The notes: generated by a model from the sequence alone, not told the origin. Positions 1 through 9,730 are shown, counted from the first letter of the stretch. The stretch is 64,000 nt of DNA from Perkinsela sp. pyNocScin1 (GCA_964019655.1 CAXHTR010000001.1:992001-1056000); one strand, 5' to 3'. A program made the numbers and translations.

Positions 1-1180
1 AGTCTGTGAGAAACCCTAAAGCATTTTCTTCGTTACGTCCAGCCCAAAAGAAGCATGCTTTATTGTGGAACATGATAGTACCTTGTAGCTGTATGCGCTG
101 CGGGTCGTCGATGTTTGTGGGGTAGGTCGAGTTGCCAAGATGTCCATCTGCTATGTTGATTTTGATAATTACGGAAGGCGCGATAGGTATGTGATCGGGT
201 ACACCGTTGGTAAACGGCTGTGGTGGTGGTGTCATAAACCATGGCCTTCGGGTTCCGAATCTATCAACTGTACGATACTCTACTATTGTACCATCTGGGT
301 CTGGTGCGTAAGACATGGCAAAGGACGCATCTGGCGTGACATCCCCAGACTTCAGCTCAAGCGGCTGCGGCATTCCCTTGTCAGTAGCGTATGTCTCAAG
401 CATTTCGTGAAGCACAAGGCGGAACTTCTCAGCATGGAGCTTCCAAAGGTCACTATGCGCATCGATTTGCGACGCGTAACGAGCGTCCTCTGGGTGCACG
501 CGGAAATCATACCCAATACACTGAACGACGAAGCGCGGGTCGTCTCCCTCAGTCCACGTTCGAGGTGTGATAGATTCTTTCCTCCGGCCGACAATTTCAA
601 AGTTTGGCATAGGCCTTGTCTCTACAACCATACCATTTTCCACTGTGCGGTACTTGGACATTGAGCTGGCATGCAGCAAGCGGGCAGATACGTTCTCGCC
701 CGGCGTCTCTTCATCTTCAAAATATGCACGATCAACGTGACAATCCTCTCCACATCGCCAGCCAAACTGCTGTATGCCTCTGCGCCTGCATATGCCACCA
801 TCCTTGCCGTGCTTCTTAGAAAGCATTACACCACACAGCTTGGAATGCACGGCATGGGCCAGCATTGTTCGTTCTGCGGCAGAGAATCGAAACGACTCTA
901 CAAGTAAGCGGAAATCCTCTGCTGATAGGCCCTTGAGATCGTGCCAGTCCACAGAGGCGTGGCGAAACTTGTCAAGTGAAGTACGCAGATCTATTCGCAT
1001 TTTATACTGCTTGCGCCCATGGTACGTGCTGAGTAAATCTAAGAGATACTCGAGTGACATAAACCTTCGATCCTGCTGCTTGGATGCGCTAGAGCCTGAG
1101 TGTCTTGCTATTGCGTCTTGTTGGCCATACTGGGCCAATTTCGAGTTGAGAAGAATAGAGCGTCGTATCGCGTAGATCAT
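1..1180 (-). CDS. Unknown protein, C-terminal part beyond window (mitochondrial-type N-terminus)
   Basis: Reading the minus strand from an ATG at 1180 gives 393 open codons that run off the left edge, so only the N-terminal part is present. The protein begins MIYAIRRSILLNSKLAQYG, a basic amphipathic stretch that would suit a mitochondrial presequence. After it comes a helical region (about residues 45-100) with alternating leucines and charged residues, then a mixed region rich in Pro, Asp and aromatics. I do not recognise a domain. It leads the minus-strand block outward and is followed, 72 bases upstream on the map, by the ANTH gene. Mitochondrial location is inferred only from the N-terminus. 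Confidence 0.7.
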   Translation of the reverse strand, partial: MIYAIRRSILLNSKLAQYGQQDAIARHSGSSASKQQDRRFMSLEYLLDLLSTYHGRKQYKMRIDLRTSLDKFRHASVDWHDLKGLSAEDFRLLVESFRFSAAERTMLAHAVHSKLCGVMLSKKHGKDGGICRRRGIQQFGWRCGEDCHVDRAYFEDEETPGENVSARLLHASSMSKYRTVENGMVVETRPMPNFEIVGRRKESITPRTWTEGDDPRFVVQCIGYDFRVHPEDARYASQIDAHSDLWKLHAEKFRLVLHEMLETYATDKGMPQPLELKSGDVTPDASFAMSYAPDPDGTIVEYRTVDRFGTRRPWFMTPPPQPFTNGVPDHIPIAPSVIIKINIADGHLGNSTYPTNIDDPQRIQLQGTIMFHNKACFFWAGRNEENALGFLTD

Positions 1181-1252
1181 GATATGATCTTAAAAAACGG
1201 AATGTGGTAGTGCTTTAAATGTAGGCATAAAAATACAATACAGAAATATGAA

Positions 1253-2239
1253 TTATTCGTGTTGGGGCTCCGTGCGAAATGCGCCCCGCAAAGTCTCTAT
1301 CGGTACCTTACGGAGACGCACCGCCTCACCGAAAACCGGCGATACTGATTGAAGCGTTGCAAAGATACCATATACTTGGGATATGGATTCGTTATATCGC
1401 TCGACGGCTAAAATAAGACTGTCTTGCTCTTCTTTGGATAGCTCAGCTGCTCTATCGATAAGATACATAATGCTGTCCGAGATGAGATGAATGAGTCGTT
1501 TCGCATCTTGTGCCAAGAACATCCATGCGAGGACAACGACAGGGTTATCGATTGTTTTCGGGTACAACGGAAGCTTGATGATTGTCTCAAGCTCTGAGAA
1601 CAAATAGCCTACGATTGCCACTACATTACTACCTTTTCTCAGGGCATAGTACTTCCATTTCATTAGATCATCGATATTGCAGAATGACCCTGCTTCCTTC
1701 GAAATCAAGTTCGATACTTTCACTCGCTCTTCGAGGGCCATCGCATATCGCTGGATAAAACGATGCAGGCTACGCCCGTAAAATGCATCGGATAAGTCTT
1801 TCATTTTAGAAACAGTGAATACACTGATGTGTACGCTGATTTCACTCTGAAATGTAGCGGACCCGTCCTTCATCAACCTGTGGAACACGATGAGTGTCTT
1901 GAGCACAACCGTCCATTCGTGGGTATGGAGCCTTTTCTGAAGCTGATCAATAATGGCTGCATTCGTTTCCTGCAAACTTTTTCTTGTGCTGTATCCATGG
2001 CTGTTGCATTGATGGTTTCTATAATAGTCCATTATAGCGGTTCCAAGGTCATAGGTGTACAAAAGCAGGCGTTCCATGTGCTTCTCATTGGGACACTTAT
2101 TCTTTGAGCTTGTTGTCTTCAAAATGGCACGTTTCAGTACATCATCATCTTGGCGCGTAAGAAACACATTCCATTTGTTGCGGATATATGTTCCAATCTT
2201 TTTAAGCTCTTGTTTACTCTTGATGTTATTGGTGGTCAT
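1253..2239 (-). CDS. ANTH-domain endocytic adaptor (AP180/CALM-like)
   Basis: 328 residues. The first 270 or so match the ANTH fold of AP180/CALM clathrin adaptors. VLKRAILKTTSSKNKCPNEKH (residues 35-55) resembles the basic phosphoinositide-binding helix pair. HEWTVVLKTLIVFHRLMKDG follows, a hallmark ANTH helix. Family members bind PI(4,5)P2 and recruit clathrin at the plasma membrane or flagellar-pocket membrane. The long unstructured clathrin- and AP2-binding tail of animal CALM is essentially absent, since the protein ends about 50 residues after the helical domain; this is as short as the simplest protist versions. An ATG-TAA start-stop pair lies just upstream on the same strand. Confidence 0.85.
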   Translation of the reverse strand: MTTNNIKSKQELKKIGTYIRNKWNVFLTRQDDDVLKRAILKTTSSKNKCPNEKHMERLLLYTYDLGTAIMDYYRNHQCNSHGYSTRKSLQETNAAIIDQLQKRLHTHEWTVVLKTLIVFHRLMKDGSATFQSEISVHISVFTVSKMKDLSDAFYGRSLHRFIQRYAMALEERVKVSNLISKEAGSFCNIDDLMKWKYYALRKGSNVVAIVGYLFSELETIIKLPLYPKTIDNPVVVLAWMFLAQDAKRLIHLISDSIMYLIDRAAELSKEEQDSLILAVERYNESISQVYGIFATLQSVSPVFGEAVRLRKVPIETLRGAFRTEPQHE

Positions 2240-2241
2240 AT

Positions 2242-2247
2242 TTACAT
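2242..2247 (-). promoter_or_regulatory. Start-stop upstream ORF (ATGTAA) before the ANTH gene
   Basis: On the minus strand the sequence reads ATGTAAATATGACC, where the second ATG is the ANTH start at 2239. If present in the mature mRNA, this minimal uORF would make ribosomes initiate and terminate two bases before the real start. Whether it is in the mRNA depends on the unmapped 5' end. Confidence 0.4.
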
Positions 2248-2323
2248 ACTCTTGTCAATGAAAAAATGGGCAAAAGGTTGGAGGAGCACACGAGTTAATT
2301 GAAGAACCAGAAGATCATAGGTT

Positions 2324-4300
2324 TCATTCAGATACCATGGAAACAAAGCGGAGATATAAATTCTCAACAAATGTGCTTGAATACGCAAAATATGGGTTTC
2401 TCTGCAGCGCTTTCTCTTCATTCACCACGATAAAGGCGTCAGGTTCATGCATCCGTTGAATGAGATCACTTTCCTTGAGATCTGGCTCGGTAATACAGAG
2501 TTCTTGCGCAACACTAGGAAGTGCTATACCCTTTTTGCGCGAAATTATATCAGCGATTAGCGTATCTCGGGCACTGAGAGTAATTTCATGCACCCCATTT
2601 TTATCTTGGATCTCAATATTTGCTGTGCTGAAGAAGTCCGCCCAATTGATACGCGCGAATTTTCGGTTGGGCATAGACGATTGCATATCGATAGTGGCTT
2701 TAATCTCTCCAATGACCTCCTCAGGTAATTTCGTTTGTCCATTGAGTAGCGATTTTGACAACAGGCCACTCAGTGACTGTACCATTGGCACTAGTCGAAC
2801 GCTAACATTAGCGGTACCGTCCTCTGGATCCGTGGATTCGGACCGTAAGTATGAGAGAGCCATTCTGCGCATCAAATTGAGCTGTGGAGGAACGCTTCCC
2901 TGAAAAACTTCGGAAAGTTCGGTATAATATTGCAACTCTGCATGGGCAACTCGCTCTTTAAATGCGCTTGGGGCATGTAACAGTCTATACAGAGAGCATA
3001 TGAAACTTCTCTCAACAAATTCATCAATGTTTGGATGGTAGCGTAAGAGTTGAAAGGGAATGCTCTTCATTGGATCACATTTCTGATTGATGCACGTAAA
3101 GATGGACCCCATTGCCTGCAAGTAGAGGTTTTCCAAAATTTTCTCAGAGAATAGAGTTTGAAATGCCGCTTGAAGAAATTGATTCACCGCTTCCCGTTGC
3201 TCTGGTTGTTGGGCTGATCCCAAAACTGATCTTTCAACGGATGATATGCCATCCAATAACCTCAAAGCATGAGTGCTATGTAGTTCAGTTTCCGATTTTT
3301 CTTTCTTAAGCATAGCAGAGAGGACTTCTTGTATGTGGGCATGAATTTCTTTGCGCACATTGCTCGATGTTCCGTAAAAGAAAGAGCAAGAATCGCTCAG
3401 TATCGCATCTATTCCCTCCCACTTCGATTCTTCAAGACAATATTGCCAGAGCCTTTTGATATCGAATTTATTTCCATTGCTTGCAGTTTCTTTAACAACC
3501 TCTTTCATAGTCTGAATAAGCTTGTTTCGCACACCCACCGGGAGGAGAGCTTCTGCACATGTGCTAAGCTCGTGCCAAAGCCTCAAAACCTGGATGCACT
3601 TGCTCGAATAATCATTGTCAGTGTGCTTCAAATTATCTCGCATTACAGCACGCATGATATTGATGATGGTGTTTTTCGCCACTTCCGATGCCTCATCAGT
3701 GAATGCTTTGGGGAATTTGATTAATTGAATGGATTCTTTATTGCAGAATGATTGTGCACGGCGAAGCACTGAAGGTAATGTTGGAAAGTCTGCTCCGATC
3801 TTCTCCTCAAGGTACTTCCCGATGCCAGAAAGAAAATCTTTATTCTCAAATATGTGATTCTTCAGATAGTTATTAAATTCTTTCGTTAAATCAAGCGATA
3901 CCGACTGAACGAGCGGCTCATGAAACAGGGATGTTCGCTGTAATGGGATGTAAAGCAGCTGAATATGCTTTTCCCAGTCGCAGAAATTTTCGTGCAGCGA
4001 AATCAGTGTATCAATGGTTGATTCTGGCCCAATTTTGAGCGATTTCACGAAACCATGAAAAGCTTTTTGAAAAGCTTTGACTATTCGCTGTGCCAGCGGA
4101 TTCCAGTCTTCCTGACGATGGACTTTATGACTAACGTACTGGCGTGCGAAGTCGTATAGCTCAAGTGCATCTTGAACGTGCGATTTGTCAATGGAGCCCT
4201 TTTGGGCAATGTTTCTACTAAGAATCTTCTGCGTGAAAGCTTCGATACAGCCTGCAAATTCTGGGCTTATTTCAGCCGTTGAAGATCTGGTTTCAGGCAT
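2324..4300 (-). CDS. Divergent cullin-like protein without a neddylation domain
   Basis: 658 residues from ATG 4300; an upstream in-frame GTG at 4312 is not credible. The protein is all-helical. Around residues 105-155 (LHENFCDWEKHIQLLYIPLQ) it matches the first cullin repeat, where cullins have a Trp followed by a three-helix bundle. Near the C-terminus, an EITLSARDTLIADII stretch followed by ALPSVAQELCITEPDL matches the cullin four-helix-bundle and winged-helix region, which binds the RING subunit. After 'NPYFAYSSTF' it ends within about 15 residues, so the C-terminal Nedd8-acceptor winged helix is missing. An APC2-type or other cullin-fold scaffold is possible. Its role would be as a ubiquitin-ligase scaffold. 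Confidence 0.6.
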   Translation of the reverse strand: MPETRSSTAEISPEFAGCIEAFTQKILSRNIAQKGSIDKSHVQDALELYDFARQYVSHKVHRQEDWNPLAQRIVKAFQKAFHGFVKSLKIGPESTIDTLISLHENFCDWEKHIQLLYIPLQRTSLFHEPLVQSVSLDLTKEFNNYLKNHIFENKDFLSGIGKYLEEKIGADFPTLPSVLRRAQSFCNKESIQLIKFPKAFTDEASEVAKNTIINIMRAVMRDNLKHTDNDYSSKCIQVLRLWHELSTCAEALLPVGVRNKLIQTMKEVVKETASNGNKFDIKRLWQYCLEESKWEGIDAILSDSCSFFYGTSSNVRKEIHAHIQEVLSAMLKKEKSETELHSTHALRLLDGISSVERSVLGSAQQPEQREAVNQFLQAAFQTLFSEKILENLYLQAMGSIFTCINQKCDPMKSIPFQLLRYHPNIDEFVERSFICSLYRLLHAPSAFKERVAHAELQYYTELSEVFQGSVPPQLNLMRRMALSYLRSESTDPEDGTANVSVRLVPMVQSLSGLLSKSLLNGQTKLPEEVIGEIKATIDMQSSMPNRKFARINWADFFSTANIEIQDKNGVHEITLSARDTLIADIISRKKGIALPSVAQELCITEPDLKESDLIQRMHEPDAFIVVNEEKALQRNPYFAYSSTFVENLYLRFVSMVSE

Positions 4301-4388
4301 TGTATGGTTCACAGGAGAAAATGAAAAATGAGCTTTCGTAGAGGATTTTAGCAGCGATAGAAACTTATATGAGGGGTTGGGTTGAAAC

Positions 4389-5150
4389 TTACATATTCTT
4401 CGGGGACAAACGTTTGATTTCTCTCAGCATATTCTTACGCGCCCGAGCTTCCCACCTGCGCCTGAGCTTGGGGACTGAGAATATGAACTTCTTCGACAAG
4501 ATCATTCGCAGAGCCGATGTTCTCCCACACCTGTAAGAATGCGTAGGAAGAGAAGAAAACTCAGCCTTAATATCACGCGCATACTTCAAATACCTTCTCC
4601 TGGGTGATCCCAAAATACCAAGGTCAAGGTCAGATAGATAATGGCTAACTGAAGGCACGTTGGCTGTGGAGAATGTATTGCTCTTTGTGCCGAGATGTTT
4701 TGTGCAAAGAATAGCATTCACTACAGTGCGAGCTTCATGGGGTGTTATGAATAGTACTTGACTTTCCTTCATCGTTTTATCGGATGCATATGCATTGAAT
4801 TTTTGATCTGAACCCGAGTGTTTTCCGATCGCACTCAGTATATCCAAAAGAAGAGAAATGTTCCATAGAAAGGCAAAATCTAAGAATGCTTTGCAAGAAT
4901 TCTCTTCATTGAATTTCGAAAATTTTTCGTATATAACGTCGTGAAAAACCACTGATAGAAGCAATGGCCTCATGAGTTCGTCTTCGACGTGTTTTTTGCC
5001 TGCCCACGGACGAACCTTTCGAATCTCTTTCAATATCCACGAAATATGACTGATATTGTGATATTTCCTTGCGGGGCGTAAGTATTCTTTAAATATAGAC
5101 TTGGCGAGGGCATGCCTGAGATATTTCCCACATATGCCATTGACAGTCAT
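4389..5150 (-). CDS. HD-superfamily metal-dependent phosphohydrolase
   Basis: 253 residues. Motifs of the predicted HD hydrolase family are in the correct order: RKYHNISHI (His ligand, about residue 30), VVFHDVIYE (the HD pair, about residue 70), GKHSG and TKHLG (later His positions), DLDLGILG (final Asp region, about residue 174), then a YARDIKAEF helix. The family is related to bacterial YpgQ-type phosphohydrolases, and several members act on nucleotides, but the substrate here is unknown. The N-terminal 20 residues and the basic C-terminal 40 residues (RRRWEARARK) lie outside the domain. An out-of-frame ATG lies four bases upstream of the chosen start. Confidence 0.8.
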   Translation of the reverse strand: MTVNGICGKYLRHALAKSIFKEYLRPARKYHNISHISWILKEIRKVRPWAGKKHVEDELMRPLLLSVVFHDVIYEKFSKFNEENSCKAFLDFAFLWNISLLLDILSAIGKHSGSDQKFNAYASDKTMKESQVLFITPHEARTVVNAILCTKHLGTKSNTFSTANVPSVSHYLSDLDLGILGSPRRRYLKYARDIKAEFSSLPTHSYRCGRTSALRMILSKKFIFSVPKLRRRWEARARKNMLREIKRLSPKNM

Positions 5151-5246
5151 TCATTTGAAATCTACTTAAAATCAAATTAAAATTACGATTGAGATTCCAC
5201 GAATAGCATGACAAACGTTCTTCACTTGACATTGACATGTTCCAAA

Positions 5247-6281
5247 TTACGTAATCTTCTCAACATCGGACTTTATCCTATGGGACGTAATGATTAGAAT
5301 CAGCTGAATGCCAAGCCAAACGTACGAGTAAATGAAGCAATCTCGGCAAAATCTTGATGGTGAGTAGCAAAAGAGTGTGGACTTCACCATCAAACAGGAG
5401 AATAATATGGATGATGCGTAATAGTAAGCCGTTGGATAGCCTAGCTCAAGATACCACGGTCCCAACAGCACAATCGACCCTAGGATAGCAGTGGATAATA
5501 AGAATTTTCTAAGAGAGTCTTCCACGGAAAACGATGCCTGCATCATGTACCCAGCACTGAGATAGTCCTTCCTACACAAGAAAGAAAGAGCTACAAAGTG
5601 AGGAATCTGCCAAATATACAAGATTGTACCAAGCCATACCGCTGCATGAAAGTTACTGAGACAAAATGCAGAATGAAGACTGCCCATTAGCGGTGGTATA
5701 GCTCCAACGAAGGCACCTATCTCTGTATTATAGATTGTAAGTTTTTTTGCAGGAGTATAGCATAAAACATACAAAGCCCAATTGAAGACACCAAGAGCGC
5801 ATGCAGCTGGGGAATATAAATATAAAAGACATGACCCTAAAATAAACTCTGTAGCACAAATTCTTTGAGCCATATCCATAGATATTTCCCCCGTCACTAG
5901 TGGACGAAGTTTCGTTCGATTCATGGTGCTATCTTCTTTTACTTCCAAGCACTGATTAGCAGTATTTGCACTAAGGGAAATGGATGTCACCCCGGAAAAC
6001 AATATAGCAGTATGTGATAATGGTGCATCAGATAGTATTGCTCCTGCAACGGATGAAGCTGCGACAAAAGCTGTCAGGCGCATTTTTCCGAGCTTCTGGA
6101 CTATAGTTATCATACTAGAGAGCCTTTTCTTATCGTATTCAATTAGACAAGACGTCGATCTCTCTGGAGATGTGTTTGCACAAACATGCCTAAAAGATGA
6201 TGGAAAAGTGCATTTGGAAATCAGTGGCGACATGTTTCTACTGCTTATTACCACTTTCGTGAGTCTAGGTTTTTGAAACAT
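5247..6281 (-). CDS. COX10: Protoheme IX farnesyltransferase (heme O synthase)
   Basis: 344 residues, a UbiA-type polyprenyltransferase of the mitochondrial inner membrane. It farnesylates heme b to heme o, the precursor of heme a for cytochrome c oxidase. Both signature loops are present: NQCLEVKEDSTMNRTKLRPL at 109-128 (first Asp-rich motif) and YTPAKK followed by TIYNTEIGAFVGAIPPLMG at 175-200. Between and after them lie about eight hydrophobic segments. The first 60 residues are basic and hydroxylated with few acidic residues, consistent with a mitochondrial presequence. It is the first gene of the minus-strand block, so its 5' end faces the strand-switch region. Its presence implies that a heme-a oxidase is assembled in this organism. 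Confidence 0.93.
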   Translation of the reverse strand: MFQKPRLTKVVISSRNMSPLISKCTFPSSFRHVCANTSPERSTSCLIEYDKKRLSSMITIVQKLGKMRLTAFVAASSVAGAILSDAPLSHTAILFSGVTSISLSANTANQCLEVKEDSTMNRTKLRPLVTGEISMDMAQRICATEFILGSCLLYLYSPAACALGVFNWALYVLCYTPAKKLTIYNTEIGAFVGAIPPLMGSLHSAFCLSNFHAAVWLGTILYIWQIPHFVALSFLCRKDYLSAGYMMQASFSVEDSLRKFLLSTAILGSIVLLGPWYLELGYPTAYYYASSILFSCLMVKSTLFCYSPSRFCRDCFIYSYVWLGIQLILIITSHRIKSDVEKIT

Positions 6282-6651
6282 GATGCAGTACTTATCATGG
6301 AAGTTATTATGGAAAATAATTTAAAGCTTAATCTTCGTGACTGATCTACACAAGCCATCAACGCATAGACATCTTTCATGCGATTTACATACGACACACG
6401 TGTGCTTCACACGGAAACTGGAATTAGTTTTAAATTCTGTTATTACGTTTGAACTTCTAGAAATTAATCCGCTGCACAAAAAATTTGACGGGATCAATTG
6501 ATGCGGGAAGAGGATTCTTCTCTCAATCTCTGTGACAATCTATAATTTTAAATATCTTTGTTGCTTGGCAGAGAGCGATTTTGCAATTATTCAACATGTC
6601 ATTCATCAGAATTACATTGAACACCTTCTTCCAGCTTTTCTTAAATATCTG
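6282..6651. promoter_or_regulatory. Divergent strand-switch region, probable transcription start region for both gene blocks
   Basis: This 370-base, AT-rich gap separates the minus-strand block (1-6281) from the plus-strand block (6652-64000), with both first genes pointing away. No tRNA, snRNA or convincing ORF is visible. A GTG-initiated extension of the LSG1 frame covers 6532-6651 but encodes nothing family-like. A perfect 10-base palindrome, CACACGTGTG, sits at 6395-6404, and runs of A/T lie at about 6310-6325 and 6540-6560. In kinetoplastids, divergent strand-switch regions are where RNA polymerase II starts on both strands, without classical TATA promoters. The promoter role is inferred from the layout. 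Confidence 0.65.
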
Positions 6652-8481
6652 ATGCACGTTGGATCTGCTCTTCTACGCAGTCATAGGAACAGAAAAGAAT
6701 TCCGAGGAACCAAGGAGGATTTCTCCATGAAGCATGATCAAACTGACATCAATGAATTCTTAGATAGCAAAAAGTATTTAGATGATAGCGAGCCAGATGA
6801 AGACCTGATGGTAGAAAGCTTTCCAGATGAGCAATCGTACGAAAAATACCTACAAATTTTGGATAGAGAAGACGATATTCTAAGCGTAGATCACTCACGA
6901 TGTTCTAAGCCAATATATCTCAGAATTCCCAAGCGACCAAGCTGGGATTACTCGGACGATAAGGAATCACTTCTATACAAAGAAGCTGAAAGCTTTACGG
7001 CATGGAAAAGGTCGATACGACTTTTAGAAAAGAGTGCATCCCCCGTTCTGTGCCCTTATGAAAAGAATATTGAACTGTGGAGGCAGCTATGGAGGGTCGT
7101 TGAGCGTTGCGATGTGATTCTTAATATTCTTGATTGCAGAAACCCGAATGTCTATCGTTCTCTTGACCTCGAGAATGATATTTCTTCCCGAAAAAAGATG
7201 ATTATCTACGTACTCAACAAGTCAGACTTGATCAACTCGAAGCAAAGGGAGGTTTGGGCAGAATACTTTCGTCGCTTGGGTAAAAATTTTATTTTCTTTG
7301 CGAGTGAAACTGATACAAGGTCATTAGTGAGCAACAAGCCATCTCACTTAGAAGAGAAAAAGACTAAGAAGGTGAAGCATCGCCAGTCTAAACGACTAAA
7401 AGGTATGATTTCTCTCCCAACGAAGAAAGATGCTGCAGGAACTCAAGCTACATTAGAAGATCAGCTAGAGACCGGTCATATGCCGAAGAATATAAGTGAT
7501 TCCATGAAGATTCTGTCTCTCAGTGACGCAAAAAACATGAAAAATGGGAAAATTTTTACCGTGATTGTCGATGCTCTCGAGAAGAAACACCCTTATTTCA
7601 ATAAGGCAAGCATGGCTAGTGCCTCTGATGTGAGATCGCTTTTAAGCTCTCTGCGCACTATCAAGGGGGAAGTTGATTCCTTGCTCGAGATTAAAGTCGC
7701 TTCGAGCGATAATAAGGAGAAAAATTCTATACAAGATGTCAAAGTTAAGATAGGGCTAGTAGGGTTTCCTAATGTTGGAAAAAGTAGCTTTCTGAATTCG
7801 CTTATGTGCCAGAAAAAGGTGGCAACAAGCAGTCGACCAGGAAAAACAAAGTATTTTCAGAGTCTCGTACTTCCTGGAAGCCCTGGAGTTATTCTACATG
7901 ACTCACCTGGAATTCTCTTTCCTTCATTATCCAAGGATACTGGAACTGCTCTATGTGAAGGCAAGGTTTGCGTTGAAGCAGCTAAAAATCATGAAAAGCA
8001 TCTAATAGACGTCTGTAAGCATGTATCGCTCTTAACCCTTGAGGAGAAATATAAGATTTCTCTTCCAAAGTGTGAGGTTACTCGTCCTGAAGATTATGTG
8101 GATGTGCTTCTCACAACATTTGCTTGCAGCCGAGGATACCTAGGAACATTTAGTCAGCCATTGAAAAGTGTCACTGCGCTGAAAATGATGCAAGATTTTG
8201 TACGAGGTGCAGTCGTCTTTGCGACTCCGCCCCCTCTTAAAACTTCTGAATTCGAAGCTCTCAGTCGTGTCATCAAGAAATGTGAAAATCTTTCAGAAAA
8301 AGTTGTTTTCGAAAAAGCAATGAGTGCATGTGACAAAATTTATGAAGCTCGGAAAATACCAACAAGTGGGGCGAAGTCACCATCCAAAGACTTTTATATA
8401 CCAATCAAAACAAGCCCTCTTGGGGATAAAGCTCAGTTGTACTACGAATTACATTTCAACCGCTGGTTGGAGGCAAATTGA
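6652..8481 (+). CDS. LSG1: Circularly permuted GTPase for 60S subunit export/maturation
   Basis: 609 residues. LSG1 releases NMD3 from pre-60S particles in the cytoplasm. The family N-terminus starts here ([17 protein letters not shown]), which is why I choose ATG 6652 over the in-frame GTG at 6532. Then come the LRIPKRPSW motif, [20 protein letters not shown] (family signature, about 140-160), G4 as NKSD (about 190), a basic linker ([16 protein letters not shown]), G1 as GFPNVGKSS (about 370) and G3 as DSPG (about 416). G4 preceding G1 is the expected circular permutation. It is the first gene of the plus-strand block. Confidence 0.93.
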   Translation: MHVGSALLRSHRNRKEFRGTKEDFSMKHDQTDINEFLDSKKYLDDSEPDEDLMVESFPDEQSYEKYLQILDREDDILSVDHSRCSKPIYLRIPKRPSWDYSDDKESLLYKEAESFTAWKRSIRLLEKSASPVLCPYEKNIELWRQLWRVVERCDVILNILDCRNPNVYRSLDLENDISSRKKMIIYVLNKSDLINSKQREVWAEYFRRLGKNFIFFASETDTRSLVSNKPSHLEEKKTKKVKHRQSKRLKGMISLPTKKDAAGTQATLEDQLETGHMPKNISDSMKILSLSDAKNMKNGKIFTVIVDALEKKHPYFNKASMASASDVRSLLSSLRTIKGEVDSLLEIKVASSDNKEKNSIQDVKVKIGLVGFPNVGKSSFLNSLMCQKKVATSSRPGKTKYFQSLVLPGSPGVILHDSPGILFPSLSKDTGTALCEGKVCVEAAKNHEKHLIDVCKHVSLLTLEEKYKISLPKCEVTRPEDYVDVLLTTFACSRGYLGTFSQPLKSVTALKMMQDFVRGAVVFATPPPLKTSEFEALSRVIKKCENLSEKVVFEKAMSACDKIYEARKIPTSGAKSPSKDFYIPIKTSPLGDKAQLYYELHFNRWLEAN

Positions 8482-8570
8482 TGCGCTGTCAGAATCTGCA
8501 ACTTGATCGCCAGAATCTCGAAAATTGTTTTTATATCAAATCATTTTTTCATAGCTCTTTTAACATAATC

Positions 8571-9305
8571 ATGGAAAGCCAAGGACGAGGACGAGGTGGA
8601 CGTGGAGCTGCCCGGGGTCGCGACGCACGCCCAAAGCGCTCATCTGATAACAGCTGGATCCCTTCCACTAAGCTGGGACGCTTGGTACAGGACGGCAAGA
8701 TCAACAAGATCGAAGAAGTTTTCATGTACTCTCTCCCAATCAAGGAGCCAAAGATCATCGATAAGTTCCTTCCTGACCTCAAGGATGATCTGATTACCAT
8801 GTTCCCGGTTCAGAAGGCAACGAGTGCTGGCCAGCGAAATCGATTTAAGGCGTACGTAGTTGTTGGAGACTTCAACGGACACGTTGGCCTTGGTTCAAAG
8901 TGCTCCAAAGAAACCGCAATCGCCATTACTGGAGCAACAAACGCAGCCAAATTGAGCATCATTCCAGTTCGCCGTGGATACTGGGGAGCCAAGCTTGGAG
9001 CCCCTCACACTGTCAGCCAGAAGGCTACAGGCAAATGTGGCTCTGTCCGCGTTCGTCTCATTCCCGCTCCTCGCGGTACCGGTGTTGTCGCAGCTCCAGT
9101 TTCAAAGAAGATCCTCACGATGGCCGGAATTCACGATGTCTACACATCAACTGAAGGCAAAACAAAGACTCGAGGAAATTTTGCCACCGCAACTTACAAG
9201 GCACTCAGCAAGACCTATGGATTCCTCACCCCTGATCTATGGAACGAGACGGTTGTGCAGCCCGATCCATACCAGGAGCACACGGACTACCTGGCCTGCA
9301 ACTAA
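8571..9305 (+). CDS. RPS2: 40S ribosomal protein uS5 (RPS2)
   Basis: 244 residues, near the family norm. The start at ATG 8571 gives the [15 protein letters not shown]-type Gly/Arg tail typical of eukaryotic uS5. In-frame upstream TTG/ATG codons at 8478-8481 overlap the LSG1 stop and precede the T-rich tract and AG at about 8546-8554, so they are unlikely to be used. The body carries KINKIEEVF, the dsRNA-binding domain with GLGSKCSKE, and the S5 C-terminal fold with [10 protein letters not shown] and the [16 protein letters not shown] region. The Arg-Gly repeats are probable arginine-methylation sites. Codon usage is richer in C/G than in the flanking LSG1 gene, as expected for high expression. 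Confidence 0.97.
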   Translation: MESQGRGRGGRGAARGRDARPKRSSDNSWIPSTKLGRLVQDGKINKIEEVFMYSLPIKEPKIIDKFLPDLKDDLITMFPVQKATSAGQRNRFKAYVVVGDFNGHVGLGSKCSKETAIAITGATNAAKLSIIPVRRGYWGAKLGAPHTVSQKATGKCGSVRVRLIPAPRGTGVVAAPVSKKILTMAGIHDVYTSTEGKTKTRGNFATATYKALSKTYGFLTPDLWNETVVQPDPYQEHTDYLACN

Positions 9306-9430
9306 ACACGGCAGCTACATCTCATGATGGTAAAGCAATATAATATATAACAGACATTTGATTTATATGATGATTTCCCGTGCAGTCGCTCGGCATACAC
9401 TCGTTTCTTACGATCTAATTTGGCAATAAA

Positions 9431-9619
9431 ATGGAAGACCATGCTGCAGATATGTACGAAAAAATTTATAAAGCCCAATGTGATGTATGTGACGAGCAGC
9501 ATATGCGTGATGGGGTAGAAGAGATGTCCCAAATTTATTCAGCCTATTTGATGACCATGGGTTTGAAAGAACAAGAAGGTTTCAAGCTAAAGGGTGGAGT
9601 AAAGAAGAGACCCCAGTGA
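9431..9619 (+). CDS. Small conserved-looking acidic ORF, unknown function
   Basis: 62 residues in the gap between RPS2 and the HMG-CoA-lyase-like gene, same strand, with its own A-rich leader immediately before the ATG (aataaaATGG). The sequence starts MEDHAADMYEKIYKAQ and contains a CDVC pair, a helix-like middle and a basic C-terminus (KGGVKKRPQ). It has no signal peptide or membrane segment. I recognise no family. Placement between two genes with normal spacing on both sides (125 and 117 bases) argues for a real gene. The two cysteines alone do not make a zinc finger. Transcript or peptide evidence is needed to confirm it. Confidence 0.5.
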   Translation: MEDHAADMYEKIYKAQCDVCDEQHMRDGVEEMSQIYSAYLMTMGLKEQEGFKLKGGVKKRPQ

Positions 9620-9730
9620 AAAAGTGTGCGTAGTTAATAGCATTCGTGCTTATTTGGGGCCTTGTTCAGCTTAGCCAATGCACTGTTTGTTGAGAAACAG
9701 GCGACTTCATAATCTTTTTTTCATCATATC

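Noticed and set aside
140-664. A plus-strand frame of 174 codons at the left edge
   Set aside because: The minus strand is open for 1180 bases here, starts with a plausible N-terminus and fits the direction of its block; the plus frame has no such support.
6532-6651. N-terminal extension of LSG1 from a GTG codon
   Set aside because: GTG is not a credible eukaryotic start, and the family N-terminus aligns at ATG 6652.
6282-6651. tRNA or snRNA genes in the strand-switch region
   Set aside because: I looked for a GGTTCGAAACC-like B box and for cloverleaf complementarity and saw none; tRNA genes often lie at such sites, but not here.
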